This document shows positions 26,764 to 36,471 of a stretch of DNA of 64,000 bases, piece by piece; the stretch's first letter is position 1; the number at the start of each line of letters is the position of its first letter. The position numbers were made by a program, and so were the translations under genes. Origin of the DNA: Candidatus Rifleibacteriota bacterium (GTDB lineage Bacteria > Muiribacteriota > Ozemobacteria > Ozemobacterales > Ozemobacteraceae); NCBI GenBank assembly GCA_905236675.1, contig CAJOND010000001.1, positions 1 to 64,000 of the forward strand, in the 5' to 3' direction. Below the pieces are notes generated by a model that was not told where the DNA came from, did not search any database, and was given only the letters and a program-made list of their open reading frames with translations.

Positions 26764-28236
26764 ATGGTTAGTCAGAGAAATAAAGAACTTCCTTCAAGTA
26801 TAAAATTTAAAAAAGCTTTTACTCTTGTGGAAATAATGGTAGCCATATTATTATCTACTATTGTTTTATCTGCGGCTTTTATGATTTGGACCAGGGTTAG
26901 TAAAGGTATTGCTCGCTCTCATACTAGACAAATTCTTCAAAATGAATTGAGAAAAGCTGCTAATTATATTCAGAATGATTTTAAATCTATAAAGTATGCT
27001 GAAGAAGGGGAAGCAGACGCCTTAACATATAATTCCAGTAATACTGGTTTTACTATGTCTTTTAAAAAGTTTAAAGAAATTTCTGAAAAAGATGAAAATA
27101 AAGTTCTTTCTCAAGACAGTATAGAGTCTATACAATACGCTTTAGAAGCTAATGTACTTATTCGTAAAGGGGAGAAAACAAAAATATTATCTTCCCATTG
27201 CGATAGTTTTTCTTTGGAAAGGGCTGAAGAATCAGAGGAATCTTTGGGGGAAGATTATCAGAAAGCAAGAAACGCAAAGCTTAATATAGAGTTAGTTGGA
27301 AAAATGATAGTTCCAGGTACTAATGAGGAAATGTATCATGTAGAAAAAACTTCTGTAGTAATGAGAAATGAATACTATAAAGTGATAAACCAGAATTATA
27401 AGTCAAATTTTGATATACAAGGCTTAAATAAAGATGAAGTTATTAAAGAAGGTGGCGAAGCTGATATAGATTTAACCGCCGTACCAGACAAAATTTTGGA
27501 CGATATGATAAAAAGTTGGGAAGATACTATTGATCAATGTAAACAAAGTATAACAGATATTAATCAAGCCATAAATGATACAGATTCGAATTCTTCATTT
27601 TGGTCTAAAGCTGGAGCAGCTTTATCATTTTTATTTGGAGATAACGACGAAAAAAAATTTCAAGATCTACAAAAAAAGCTAACAAAAGCAGATAGTCAAG
27701 AGGCTGTTGAAGAAGCTATCCAAGAAATTCAGGCTAATATAGATGAAAAAGAAGATGATTTTTGTGAAAAAACTTATTCAGGGTATAAGAGTTTAAGCAG
27801 TGATGACCCAAAAAAATTGCAGATTAAGAAAGTTTATGATATGGCTGTTCATGATAAAACTATGGAAAAATATTTTGAAGATCTTGATGAAGAACAAAGA
27901 GCAGCACAAGAAAAAAATTTTGTATCAAATCATAGAGTGTTGGAATTGCAATCAGAGGGTAAGAGATTAATTGAAATTGATGAAAATGGTAATGAAATCG
28001 TAGAGGATCTTAATGATGATGAAAAGAAACAGGAAGCTGCTGAATTATTAGCAATTTATAATGCTTCTAATACTAGTTGGATGAAAGATGATGATGATGA
28101 AACAAAAATATATAGAGCTAGTAAAAGTATATTAGAATCCGGAAATACAAAACTGGAATTAATTAAAGTTAGGGATGAAGCTATTAGTAAAAAGCAAGAA
28201 GTTCAAGACGAAATAGATAGACGTAAAAATAGTTGA
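26764..28236 (+). CDS. GspJ/PilW-like prepilin with long coiled-coil extension, cassette 2
   Basis: The prepilin has 490 residues with a leader of about 18 residues ending KFKKA before FTLVEIMVAILLSTIVLSAA. LQNELRKAANYIQNDFKSI corresponds to the GspJ/PilW helix end. The pilin domain ends near residue 215. The remaining 270 residues are charged, helical and Glu/Lys/Asp-rich, probably coiled coil, and absent from the cassette 1 counterpart (223 residues). Such an extension may reach across the envelope or bind a partner. The ribosome site AAGGAG lies seven bases upstream. Confidence 0.8.
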   Translation: MVSQRNKELPSSIKFKKAFTLVEIMVAILLSTIVLSAAFMIWTRVSKGIARSHTRQILQNELRKAANYIQNDFKSIKYAEEGEADALTYNSSNTGFTMSFKKFKEISEKDENKVLSQDSIESIQYALEANVLIRKGEKTKILSSHCDSFSLERAEESEESLGEDYQKARNAKLNIELVGKMIVPGTNEEMYHVEKTSVVMRNEYYKVINQNYKSNFDIQGLNKDEVIKEGGEADIDLTAVPDKILDDMIKSWEDTIDQCKQSITDINQAINDTDSNSSFWSKAGAALSFLFGDNDEKKFQDLQKKLTKADSQEAVEEAIQEIQANIDEKEDDFCEKTYSGYKSLSSDDPKKLQIKKVYDMAVHDKTMEKYFEDLDEEQRAAQEKNFVSNHRVLELQSEGKRLIEIDENGNEIVEDLNDDEKKQEAAELLAIYNASNTSWMKDDDDETKIYRASKSILESGNTKLELIKVRDEAISKKQEVQDEIDRRKNS

Positions 28237-28253
28237 TTCTAAATTAATTTAAT

Positions 28254-31200
28254 ATGGAAAATAAGCTAAATATAATGATTCCACGAATCATAGTCCTTTT
28301 GTTCTTTATATTATTAAGTTTCGTTTTTTGGGGTTGCGGTTCTGACGGCAGCTCAAATTGGAATACAGATGAAAATAGAGTAGTTAGAGTTTCAAATTTA
28401 AAGGGTAGGGTGATAGCCCCGATTGATTATAATAATTCTGCCAGACAATCAGCTGAGGCTTATTTTTCATTATTAACAACTGAGGGAACAGAAGTTTTCA
28501 TAGAAGATAACAACAGCCTTCGTGCTGTTGCAGATGTAGACGGATTTTTTATTATCCCAAATGTTCCAGAAGGTAAGCATAGAGTTGTTGCTAATGTAAA
28601 AGCAGGAACAACTTCTTATCGTCAAAGAAGTGATGTTATTGCAATAACTGGTCAGTATGAAACCCAGGAAATGCCTTATTCCATAGAATTAAGCCCGGCA
28701 TTGTATAATGTAAAAATCTATCTTAATGATTTAACTAACGGAAATCCAGTCTTAGGTAAAGTAAACATTTGGGGATTTACTTATGATTCTGTAAATGGAG
28801 TTGTTGATATAGGTCCTTTCCCTGCAGGTTCAATGAGTAAAGAAGCTAGAATTACAGCTATTGGATACAGAGATTTAAATACTTTAATTAATTTTGGAGA
28901 AGATTTTAAATCAGATATTTATATCAAGATGACTCCAACAATTGCCAAAGATGTAAATCAAGCTCCTGTAGTGGCTATTGAACAAAAGGATATATTAGTA
29001 AAAACCAATCAGCAGATTGAATTAAACGGAATGGGAATGGATCCAGAAGGTGATGTTATCACTTGGAAATGGTCTTCAGATAATGATAAAGGATCTTTTT
29101 CAAATGTTAATGCTCTTAAAACAACCTATACAACCCCAGCAGCCAGTGGAACTGTCAGACTTTCACTAATCGGTACTGATTCCAGAGGAGCGGCAGGCAT
29201 GGCAATGCTTCTTCTTCAGGTAGAACAAGGGGGAAGTTCTGGAACTAATCCGAATAACAAGCCTCCAGTTGCTCCAAATACACCATTCCCAGAAGATTTA
29301 TCTGTTGGAATGGATGGAGAATTGACTTTAACATGGAGTTGCAACGATCCAAACAATGATGAAATCACTTATACTGTTAATTTTGCAAAACAGGGAAGTG
29401 ATATGAAGACTATTGCCACCAATTTATCTGTTCCTGGTATAACAGTTAAAGATTTGGAAGCAAATACAACCTATTATTGGCAAGTAACAGCTTATGATAG
29501 CTATTATGCTTCTTCTGATTCAGATATGTGGCAGTTTACAACAGGAGATTTGAATAACCAGTCTCCTTATACTCCGACTAATCCAACTCCAATAGATAAC
29601 GCGAAAGATATTGGTGATCATATAACTTTTGCTTGGTCCGGAGGTGATCCAGATGGTGATAGTGTTACATACAAAATCTATCTTGCTACTGCATCTACAT
29701 GGGTTCCATCTGGATCAACCGGCTTAAATCTTATAGAATCAACAAATAAACTCCAGTATTATTATTCTGGATTGGCAAAAGGAGCCACTTATCAGTGGCA
29801 GATTATTTCTATTGATTCAAGAGGAGCTAGAGAAGAAGGTCCAATTTGGCAGTTTTCAACTATTGAACCAGAAAACAATATGCCTTCATATGCTTTAATT
29901 ACAGAACCAGCAAATGGAGCTACAAAAGTTGGTGTTAATCAGAAACTTCGTTGGACAGCAACAGATGAAGATGGAGACACTCTATTTTATGATGTATATT
30001 TTGGAACAGCGTCAGAACCTCCTTTGGTTTCAGCATCACAACCTAGTCAGATTTATGATCCTGGAGTTTTAGAAAAAGGTACTACTTATTATTGGCGTAT
30101 AGTTGTTTCTGACGGAAAAGTATCTAATCCTGAATCTGAAATCTGGTCTTTCTCTACGGAAGAAATAATAGATGCTGAACCATATTTAGTAAGTATTACT
30201 ACGCCTTCAAGTGCAAATTCCCCACTAAGATTAGAATTTAGTGAATATATTAATAATATAAAACAGGATAAAGCTTTTTCTTTCTCACCAGAAGTTTATG
30301 GAAACTGGAATTGGAGCGAAGGAAATACTGTTGCAGAATTTATGCCTGATGGAGGATGGCTGCCAGGTAGTTATAACAAGTTTATTCTTGCAGAAAATGT
30401 TTTAGAAGATGCTACTGGGAAATTATTGGCAGATTCTACAGAAAAGAAATTTGACATACCTTCTTCTGTTAAAGTTCCAGAAGGTTATCATTCTTATTCT
30501 TTCCCGATGAAGCTTAAGGCTAATCAGACAGTTTCAATATCTGTTCCCGACTTAAAGAAAGGTAAATCTTCTTATATAGTTGCAATTTCGGACGGTAACT
30601 CTGTTAATGCTAGTGCGAGAGCAAATCAGAGTATGGATTCATCCATGAATATTTTTAAAGATGATCCTACTTATGCTTTAAGACTTGAAGAAGCTAAAAT
30701 GATTACAGATCCTATTGTTGTTCCTCAAAGGGATTCAGCTTTGCGAGCAGTAGTATCTTCGGCAGCTATTGGAGATACAAAAGAGTTTTATTTAAATAGT
30801 GTTGCTACTAGTACAACTTATCCTAATAATAAATTTACTGCAACTTTAACAAAAATGTCAGATAAAACATTGGTTTATGTTGATAATGCTATAACTGATG
30901 CTAATAAAGAAAGTACCGCACAAAATGTTTTAACAACATTTGACAACAGAGTTATTCAACAAGTTCGTAATACTTTTGGAAACGAACCTGAATTTGGCAT
31001 TGATGGTGAGTCTAGAATTAGTATTGTCTTAGTAAAAATTGAATCTTCAAATTCCACTGCTGGGTATTTCTATAATGTAGATTTATATCCAAGATCTAAA
31101 TATAGAGAAAGTAATGAAGGAAAAATATTCTATATTAAATATGGAATGGCTGACACTACAACATTTGGAACCTTAGCTCATGAATTTCAACATATGATCA

Positions 31201-31853
31201 ACTACTACCAGAAGAATAAGACGTTGGAATATAGTGCTGAAAGAATCAATGAAGACACTTGGCTAAACGAGGCTTTGTCTAAATATTCTGAAGAAGTTTG
31301 CGGTTACAGTATGCTTCAAGGCGATGTAAATACTACAAGATTAGTAAGATTGTCTATGGTAAATAACGATAATCTGTCTTTGACTAAATGGGGTCCTGAA
31401 ACCTTAAATTGTTATGGACAAGTATATTTATTTATGCATTTCTTGGCATATCCAGGAAGGTATAACAGTGATTCTACTGTTATTACAAAATCCTTAGTTA
31501 ATGGCAACGGTAGTGCATTAGTAGGAAAAGAAAACGTTGAAGCAGTTACTGGAGAACCATTTAAAGAAACTGTTGCCAAGTATGCATTGAGCTTGTTTTT
31601 GAATAATTATGATTCAAGCTCTCCAACGGCTTATGGTATTAATAATATCAATTTGAGTGGAAGCTATAATGGAATAAGCTTGCCAGGATACGCTGTTGAA
31701 ATTGCTGATAATCCAGTTAGTTTAAGCGGTATGCCCTATGATAATTCTATAAAATTTTATAGAAGAGTTTCTGAGGGAAAAGAAAACACAACTATTTCTA
31801 TAACTGCTGGAACTCAGCCAGCAACACTTTGGCTGTTCGACGAAAGAGATTGA
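28254..31853 (+). CDS. Large lipoprotein with Ig/FnIII-like repeats and a zinc metalloprotease domain
   Basis: The 1199-residue protein has a lipobox (FVFWGCGS). A regulatory-like beta module (about 40-225) is shared with the 12200 lipoprotein. Then come an Ig-like domain (about 235-325) and three FnIII-like repeats (about 335-640), each with a YYWQ(V/I)-type strand and ending like WQFTT or WSFST, and a Big_5-like domain (about 645-740). The C-terminal peptidase has HEFQH at 976-980 and the gluzincin third ligand in WLNEALS (Glu 1006), with spacing like M30 (hyicolysin-type) peptidases. It is probably a surface protease with a long binding stalk. No clear ribosome site is seen. It lies 17 bases after cassette 2 and may be co-transcribed with it. 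Confidence 0.85.
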   Translation: MENKLNIMIPRIIVLLFFILLSFVFWGCGSDGSSNWNTDENRVVRVSNLKGRVIAPIDYNNSARQSAEAYFSLLTTEGTEVFIEDNNSLRAVADVDGFFIIPNVPEGKHRVVANVKAGTTSYRQRSDVIAITGQYETQEMPYSIELSPALYNVKIYLNDLTNGNPVLGKVNIWGFTYDSVNGVVDIGPFPAGSMSKEARITAIGYRDLNTLINFGEDFKSDIYIKMTPTIAKDVNQAPVVAIEQKDILVKTNQQIELNGMGMDPEGDVITWKWSSDNDKGSFSNVNALKTTYTTPAASGTVRLSLIGTDSRGAAGMAMLLLQVEQGGSSGTNPNNKPPVAPNTPFPEDLSVGMDGELTLTWSCNDPNNDEITYTVNFAKQGSDMKTIATNLSVPGITVKDLEANTTYYWQVTAYDSYYASSDSDMWQFTTGDLNNQSPYTPTNPTPIDNAKDIGDHITFAWSGGDPDGDSVTYKIYLATASTWVPSGSTGLNLIESTNKLQYYYSGLAKGATYQWQIISIDSRGAREEGPIWQFSTIEPENNMPSYALITEPANGATKVGVNQKLRWTATDEDGDTLFYDVYFGTASEPPLVSASQPSQIYDPGVLEKGTTYYWRIVVSDGKVSNPESEIWSFSTEEIIDAEPYLVSITTPSSANSPLRLEFSEYINNIKQDKAFSFSPEVYGNWNWSEGNTVAEFMPDGGWLPGSYNKFILAENVLEDATGKLLADSTEKKFDIPSSVKVPEGYHSYSFPMKLKANQTVSISVPDLKKGKSSYIVAISDGNSVNASARANQSMDSSMNIFKDDPTYALRLEEAKMITDPIVVPQRDSALRAVVSSAAIGDTKEFYLNSVATSTTYPNNKFTATLTKMSDKTLVYVDNAITDANKESTAQNVLTTFDNRVIQQVRNTFGNEPEFGIDGESRISIVLVKIESSNSTAGYFYNVDLYPRSKYRESNEGKIFYIKYGMADTTTFGTLAHEFQHMINYYQKNKTLEYSAERINEDTWLNEALSKYSEEVCGYSMLQGDVNTTRLVRLSMVNNDNLSLTKWGPETLNCYGQVYLFMHFLAYPGRYNSDSTVITKSLVNGNGSALVGKENVEAVTGEPFKETVAKYALSLFLNNYDSSSPTAYGINNINLSGSYNGISLPGYAVEIADNPVSLSGMPYDNSIKFYRRVSEGKENTTISITAGTQPATLWLFDERD

Positions 31854-31889
31854 TTTTATTAATCAGCAATAACTAATTATATTTTGTAT

Positions 31890-32216
31890 TTAAAAGAATA
31901 TTCCGAAAAAAGTTAAAGTAAGGAATATCCAGATTGATGATAAAGATATAACATTCCAGTCAACTTTTGATTCAAATGTATTTGTTAATGGAGTTTCTGC
32001 TACTGTAGCAACGGATGCAGCCGAAGATTTTGAATCATCTTCTTTTTTTGATTCATAATCATCTTCATTTATATTGCCATCGTATTTATCTTCATTATAA
32101 TTAGTATTTACTAATGAATCCGAAATGTTCTCATTGAAATCTTCTTCACAAACATTTCCATTTGCTTCCGAGTTAGATTCAACGATTTGATTTGAAGGTT
32201 TAATATTAAATTCCAT
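31890..32216 (-). CDS. Small acidic tail-anchored protein
   Basis: The 108-residue protein has an acidic, Asn/Glu/Asp-rich, probably disordered first 80 residues and one C-terminal membrane helix (WNVISLSSIWIFLTLTFFGIFF). It starts 10 bases after the stop of the coiled-coil zinc-ribbon gene, so it is probably its operon partner. The family was not recognised. Confidence 0.6.
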   Translation of the reverse strand: MEFNIKPSNQIVESNSEANGNVCEEDFNENISDSLVNTNYNEDKYDGNINEDDYESKKEDDSKSSAASVATVAETPLTNTFESKVDWNVISLSSIWIFLTLTFFGIFF

Positions 32217-32226
32217 ATTTATTTAC

Positions 32227-33873
32227 TTAAAAAGTTGGATACATAGAGAAGTTGGGGTCAACTCTACTTAGAATAGCCTGCTTTTTAACTACTTCAGGAT
32301 TGTTTGGGGATACTTTTGAAATGATGGACATTATTTTTGTTGAAGCTTTGACATTGCCTTGTCTCATCATTTCATCCAACAATGGAAGATTGACTTCTAA
32401 GGAAGTAGGATATTGAGGCATATCTCGTTTGCTTGTACCATCTGCGGCAGTAAGTTCATATCCGCATTGAGGACAGAATAGTTCATGGGGTTTGCTGATT
32501 TTACCACATTCTGAACAAACAAATTTTGATTTAGCTATCCAGACTACGGCTTTCTGAATTAATTTATTACCAGATACGAAACCTCCAGATTCTTCATAAA
32601 TAATCATTTCATCTGGTAGAAAATCGGCTATAAAAGCTTTAGTAGCTTTATGTATTCTTGGGTCAAGCTGTTGACCAACTGTTTTTATTCTAGAAACAGC
32701 TTTTGCTTTTTCTAAAATGTTTATTGACTCTTTTGATCTTAAGAAAATGTCTTTATTTTCAAGACTTTCTTTTAGCCTTCTGACAGTAGTTTGAAGAGTT
32801 TCAAACAAGAAAATACATTCATCAGGGTTAAAGAGAAAATTATTTTTCGAGTTGTTTGCATCAGCTTCTCTTGCTGCTAGAACATTATGTAGTGTTTCTT
32901 CAAGACTGGCAACTTTTTGTTCTAACTTGGCTTTTTCTCTGACCAAACCAGTTGGATTATCAGAATTTAACTGTTCTTGAGCTTTTTTCAACTCTGTTTG
33001 AGTGTTAAACAGTGATTCTTCTAAGAATTTCAGCTTTGTTGTCATGGCTGAGACATTATTTTGATATTCTTCCTTACTTGGAAGCAGATTAACATCACTT
33101 TGTAACTCTTCAACCTGTTTTCTTAATTTGGTATTTTCTGTTTTAACGTATTCAAGATTTTGAATTTGTTCTTTGTATTTGTCGATTTCTAATTTATCAT
33201 GATTTATAGCTTCAAGAATCGTATCTTTTGTTTTACTAAGTTCAATTTCTTTGTTTTGTAAAGCTTGTTTAAGTGCTGCAACAGTAGTTTGTGAATCATT
33301 ATAAGAGGATTCCAATTCTGCTAGTTCTGTTTTTAATTTAATAAGAACACTTTCTTCGACCATCGGAATAGAAGTAGTATTTTCAATTTTTTGTTTTAAC
33401 TTGTCGTAATCATTTTTATATTGTTCACAATCAGACTTGCATCGTTCAAATTCTGATTTATATTTTAGATTTTCTTTGCGTAAACGTTCATTTTCTATTT
33501 TTAGTTTATGGAGAACTTCTTCAAATGCTTCTCGTTCGTTATCAGTAAGTTGATTCAGCGTGCTAGTAGTTAGTTTTTCACGCAGATTCTTACTATTATT
33601 TTTCTCTATAGCAAGAAGTTCTTCTGTTGAAGCTTTTTCTTTCTTTAATTGTTCTATTTGGTTCAGCAACTCGCTTTGGTCTTGAGTAGGACCATTTTCA
33701 CCGTATGTGGCACCTTCTAACTGAATAATAGTAGAGCGCAAAGTGAAAGTTATACTCTGAACCTGTCTCAAGACATCTTCTTTGGTGCTTTTATTAGCTA
33801 AAGAAGGAACCTGACCTTTTAGAAAAACTAATAGGTTTCTCGCTACTTCATCAAAAGATAAATTATTTGACAT
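32227..33873 (-). CDS. Long coiled-coil protein with zinc ribbon
   Basis: The 548-residue soluble protein has a helical start (1-55) and a long coiled coil (about 60-335; heptads such as LKIENERLRKENLKYKSEFE). A mixed domain (about 345-445) precedes a zinc ribbon near 455-475 (CSECGK and CPQCGY), and the end is helical (MRQGNVKASTKIMSIISKV). No signal peptide is seen, so it is cytoplasmic. It is divergent from the TadZ-TadA gene, whose promoter lies in the shared 301-base gap. It could be a cytoskeletal or positioning factor for the Tad machine, but that is only inferred from position. Confidence 0.65.
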   Translation of the reverse strand: MSNNLSFDEVARNLLVFLKGQVPSLANKSTKEDVLRQVQSITFTLRSTIIQLEGATYGENGPTQDQSELLNQIEQLKKEKASTEELLAIEKNNSKNLREKLTTSTLNQLTDNEREAFEEVLHKLKIENERLRKENLKYKSEFERCKSDCEQYKNDYDKLKQKIENTTSIPMVEESVLIKLKTELAELESSYNDSQTTVAALKQALQNKEIELSKTKDTILEAINHDKLEIDKYKEQIQNLEYVKTENTKLRKQVEELQSDVNLLPSKEEYQNNVSAMTTKLKFLEESLFNTQTELKKAQEQLNSDNPTGLVREKAKLEQKVASLEETLHNVLAAREADANNSKNNFLFNPDECIFLFETLQTTVRRLKESLENKDIFLRSKESINILEKAKAVSRIKTVGQQLDPRIHKATKAFIADFLPDEMIIYEESGGFVSGNKLIQKAVVWIAKSKFVCSECGKISKPHELFCPQCGYELTAADGTSKRDMPQYPTSLEVNLPLLDEMMRQGNVKASTKIMSIISKVSPNNPEVVKKQAILSRVDPNFSMYPTF

Positions 33874-34001
33874 TCAAATAACCAATTTTCTATAAATATT
33901 TTTTTATAATTTAAAGTAATTTGTCTATTAATGCAAGAGATTAAGAAAAAAATAGTAAAAAAGATTTTTTTTCACATTTTTAAATCAACTATATTTTTGT
34001 T

Positions 34002-34030
34002 TTTACATATTGATAAATTAATTGTATACT
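34002..34030 (+). promoter_or_regulatory. Promoter of the tad genes
   Basis: TTTACA (34002-34007), a 17-base spacer and TATACT (34025-34030). The leader to the ATG at 34175 is about 135 bases. The rest of the gap 33874-34001 is A/T-rich with no gene seen. Confidence 0.65.
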
Positions 34031-34088
34031 GTTATGAATGAAAATTTTTTAGATTTATTTATCAAACGGCAATTAATAAGTATTTATG

Positions 34089-34129
34089 CTAGATGGCTAT
34101 TGAGATTGTTCTACTTTATAGCAATCTAG
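34089..34129 (+). promoter_or_regulatory. Hairpin in the tad leader
   Basis: CTAGATGGCTAT (34089-34100) pairs with ATAGCAATCTAG (34118-34129) except for two central mismatches, around a 17-base loop. No T-run follows, so it is not a terminator. It is a possible regulatory or processing element. Confidence 0.4.
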
Positions 34130-34174
34130 AATTAGTATTTAATTATTGTTGTAAAAATAATCGGGAAAAGGCTA

Positions 34175-36469
34175 ATGAAGAAAGAAAAAAAATGTTCTCA
34201 GATTTTCCTTGTTACCAGCTTTCAAGGTGGTATAGGAAAAACTTTTGTAGCTAGTGAGTTGGCAAAGTCAATACATGAAAAGACAGGCAAAAATGTAGCT
34301 CTATTAGAGTTAAATATGCTAAAGCCATCTTCAATAGTAGAATCATTAGAAGAAGATATTTCCTCAAAATCTGGATTATTTGATTTTTATACTTCAAACT
34401 GGAGTATATATAATGCTAATGATTTAGAAAAACTCTTTTACTTTAAAAACGGAATCTACTACATTCCGTTCAGTGGTATAAGAAAGAATGAAACTTTAAG
34501 ACCCTGTTTCAATTTTAATGAATCCGATATAACAGATTCTTTATCTTATCTTCTTGGTTTGATTGAAGCAAGAGAGGGTTATGTTGTAATTGATGCAACA
34601 TTTCAGTTCTCACCTCTGCCTGTTTACTTAATGAGTCGTTCTGATGTCATATTGTATGTATTCTCCTCACAGGCACCTTCACCAAATTTTGCAAGAACAT
34701 TCTATGATGAATCTGGTAAACTTTGCGAAAAAATAATATGGGTTAAGAATTTTGCTGATTTATCTTCTGGTGAAGCTTCTTTATATGATAATGAATTTCA
34801 AATTCCATTATCTGCTGATTTAGAAGGTAATTTAGAAAGTTTTGTTTCTTCAAATGTTGGAAAGTGTTTTAAGCAATTAGCTGAAAATGTTCTGACAATG
34901 CCTGCCGCAGGCGTAATTCCTGGTGATTTTACAACTTATGATAAACAAGACAATAATCAAGAAATATTGGAATATAGATCAAAATTAAGACAAGAAGTTC
35001 TTGATTCAATGGAAAAACGTTATGGTATTTCTGATGCAGAACTTCGTGATTCTGTAGAAAAGAAGATCGATGAGGCTATTAGACGCACTCCTCCGCCTGC
35101 TTCTGGAGGAAAAACAGCCGCTAGTGATGTAAAAAAATACCTTATTGACGAAATATTAGGTCTTGGACCACTTGAAGATTTCATGAGAGATGAAGATGTT
35201 GACGAAATAATGGTCAATGGTCCAGATAAGATTTTTGTTGAAAAGCATGGCAGATTACAGTTGACTGTCAGAAAGTTCACTAACGCAGATCATGTGAGAA
35301 CTGTTATAGAACGCATTTTGATGCCAGTTGGAAGAACTGTTAATGAACGAACTCCATATGTTGATGCTCGTTTGTTAGACGGCTCACGTGTTCATGCCAT
35401 TATTCCGCCTCTTTCTTTGACTGGTCCTATGATTACCATCAGAAAGTTTTCTAGAATTCCATTCACTATGGATGATCTGGTTAGCAGATTTAAAAGTCTT
35501 ACTCCTGAAGCTGCCGAATTCTTGAGACTTTGTGTAAGGATGAAGAAGAACATAATTGTATCTGGTGGTGCTGGATCTGGTAAGACAACAATGTTAAATG
35601 TTCTTTCTAATTATATATTGCCAACAGAACGTGTAATATGTATTGAAGACTCTGCAGAGTTGAAGCTTAACCAGTTGAATCTTGGCCGTTTGGAAGCCAG
35701 ACAGCAAGGAACTGAAGCAAAGACACAGGTAACAATAAGAGATTTGTTAAGAAACGCTTTGCGTATGAGACCTGACCGAATCATAGTTGGTGAATGTCGT
35801 GGTGCTGAAACTATTGATATGCTTCAGGCTATGAATACTGGTCATGATGGTTCTCTTACTACTCTTCACGCAAACTCTTCAAAAGACGCAATGGCCAGAC
35901 TTGAAACCTTAGTATTGATGGCTGGCGTTGATTTACCTTTAAGGGCTATACGTGAACAGATAGCCAGTTCTGTAAACATCGTCATACAAAGTGCTAGAAT
36001 GACTGATGGTAAAAGAAGGGTAATGGAAATTGTCGAAATATCAGGTATTGAAGACAATACTATAATCACCAATACTGTTTTCAAATTTGAACGAAAATGG
36101 CTTGGTGAAGAAGGTGAAGTAGTGGGTAGTCTAAAACCTACCGGTTATATTCCATCTTTCCTGAAATCTGGAACAGAACGAGGCGGGCATGATTACTCAT
36201 ATTTGTTCAAATTAAAAGAAGATGAAAATGCTTCAGATAGTAATAAAGAAATAGATAAGAGTGAAACAGAATCTGTATCTGTAGTTGAAACAAAATCTGA
36301 TTCTGAAGTAGAATCACATCCTGAAACACAGCAACAACCTGCAAAACAGGAAGTTTCTACACAAAATCAGGAAGAATTGGTCAAAATAGAAAAAAAAGAA
36401 CAAAACCTTTCCGAAAATACAAAAGATAAGCATATTAGGTATAAAAAGAAGAAAGGGGGACATAGATAA
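34175..36469 (+). CDS. Fusion of TadZ/CpaE-like and TadA/CpaF ATPase
   Basis: The 764-residue protein combines two Tad-pilus ATPases. Residues 1-250 are MinD/ParA-like, the TadZ/CpaE localisation factor: IFLVTSFQGGIGKTFVASEL, with a Walker box at 17-23 in which the usual first Lys is Gln. Residues about 270-690 are TadA/CpaF, the secretion ATPase powering pilus assembly: VDEIMVNGPDKIFVE, Walker A SGGAGSGKTT near 462-470, RIIVGECRG near 535 and TTLHANS. The tail (about 690-764) is acidic and low-complexity, ending basic. In most tad loci these are separate genes. It is followed two bases later by the fused TadB-TadC gene. Confidence 0.92.
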   Translation: MKKEKKCSQIFLVTSFQGGIGKTFVASELAKSIHEKTGKNVALLELNMLKPSSIVESLEEDISSKSGLFDFYTSNWSIYNANDLEKLFYFKNGIYYIPFSGIRKNETLRPCFNFNESDITDSLSYLLGLIEAREGYVVIDATFQFSPLPVYLMSRSDVILYVFSSQAPSPNFARTFYDESGKLCEKIIWVKNFADLSSGEASLYDNEFQIPLSADLEGNLESFVSSNVGKCFKQLAENVLTMPAAGVIPGDFTTYDKQDNNQEILEYRSKLRQEVLDSMEKRYGISDAELRDSVEKKIDEAIRRTPPPASGGKTAASDVKKYLIDEILGLGPLEDFMRDEDVDEIMVNGPDKIFVEKHGRLQLTVRKFTNADHVRTVIERILMPVGRTVNERTPYVDARLLDGSRVHAIIPPLSLTGPMITIRKFSRIPFTMDDLVSRFKSLTPEAAEFLRLCVRMKKNIIVSGGAGSGKTTMLNVLSNYILPTERVICIEDSAELKLNQLNLGRLEARQQGTEAKTQVTIRDLLRNALRMRPDRIIVGECRGAETIDMLQAMNTGHDGSLTTLHANSSKDAMARLETLVLMAGVDLPLRAIREQIASSVNIVIQSARMTDGKRRVMEIVEISGIEDNTIITNTVFKFERKWLGEEGEVVGSLKPTGYIPSFLKSGTERGGHDYSYLFKLKEDENASDSNKEIDKSETESVSVVETKSDSEVESHPETQQQPAKQEVSTQNQEELVKIEKKEQNLSENTKDKHIRYKKKKGGHR

Positions 36470-36471
36470 AA

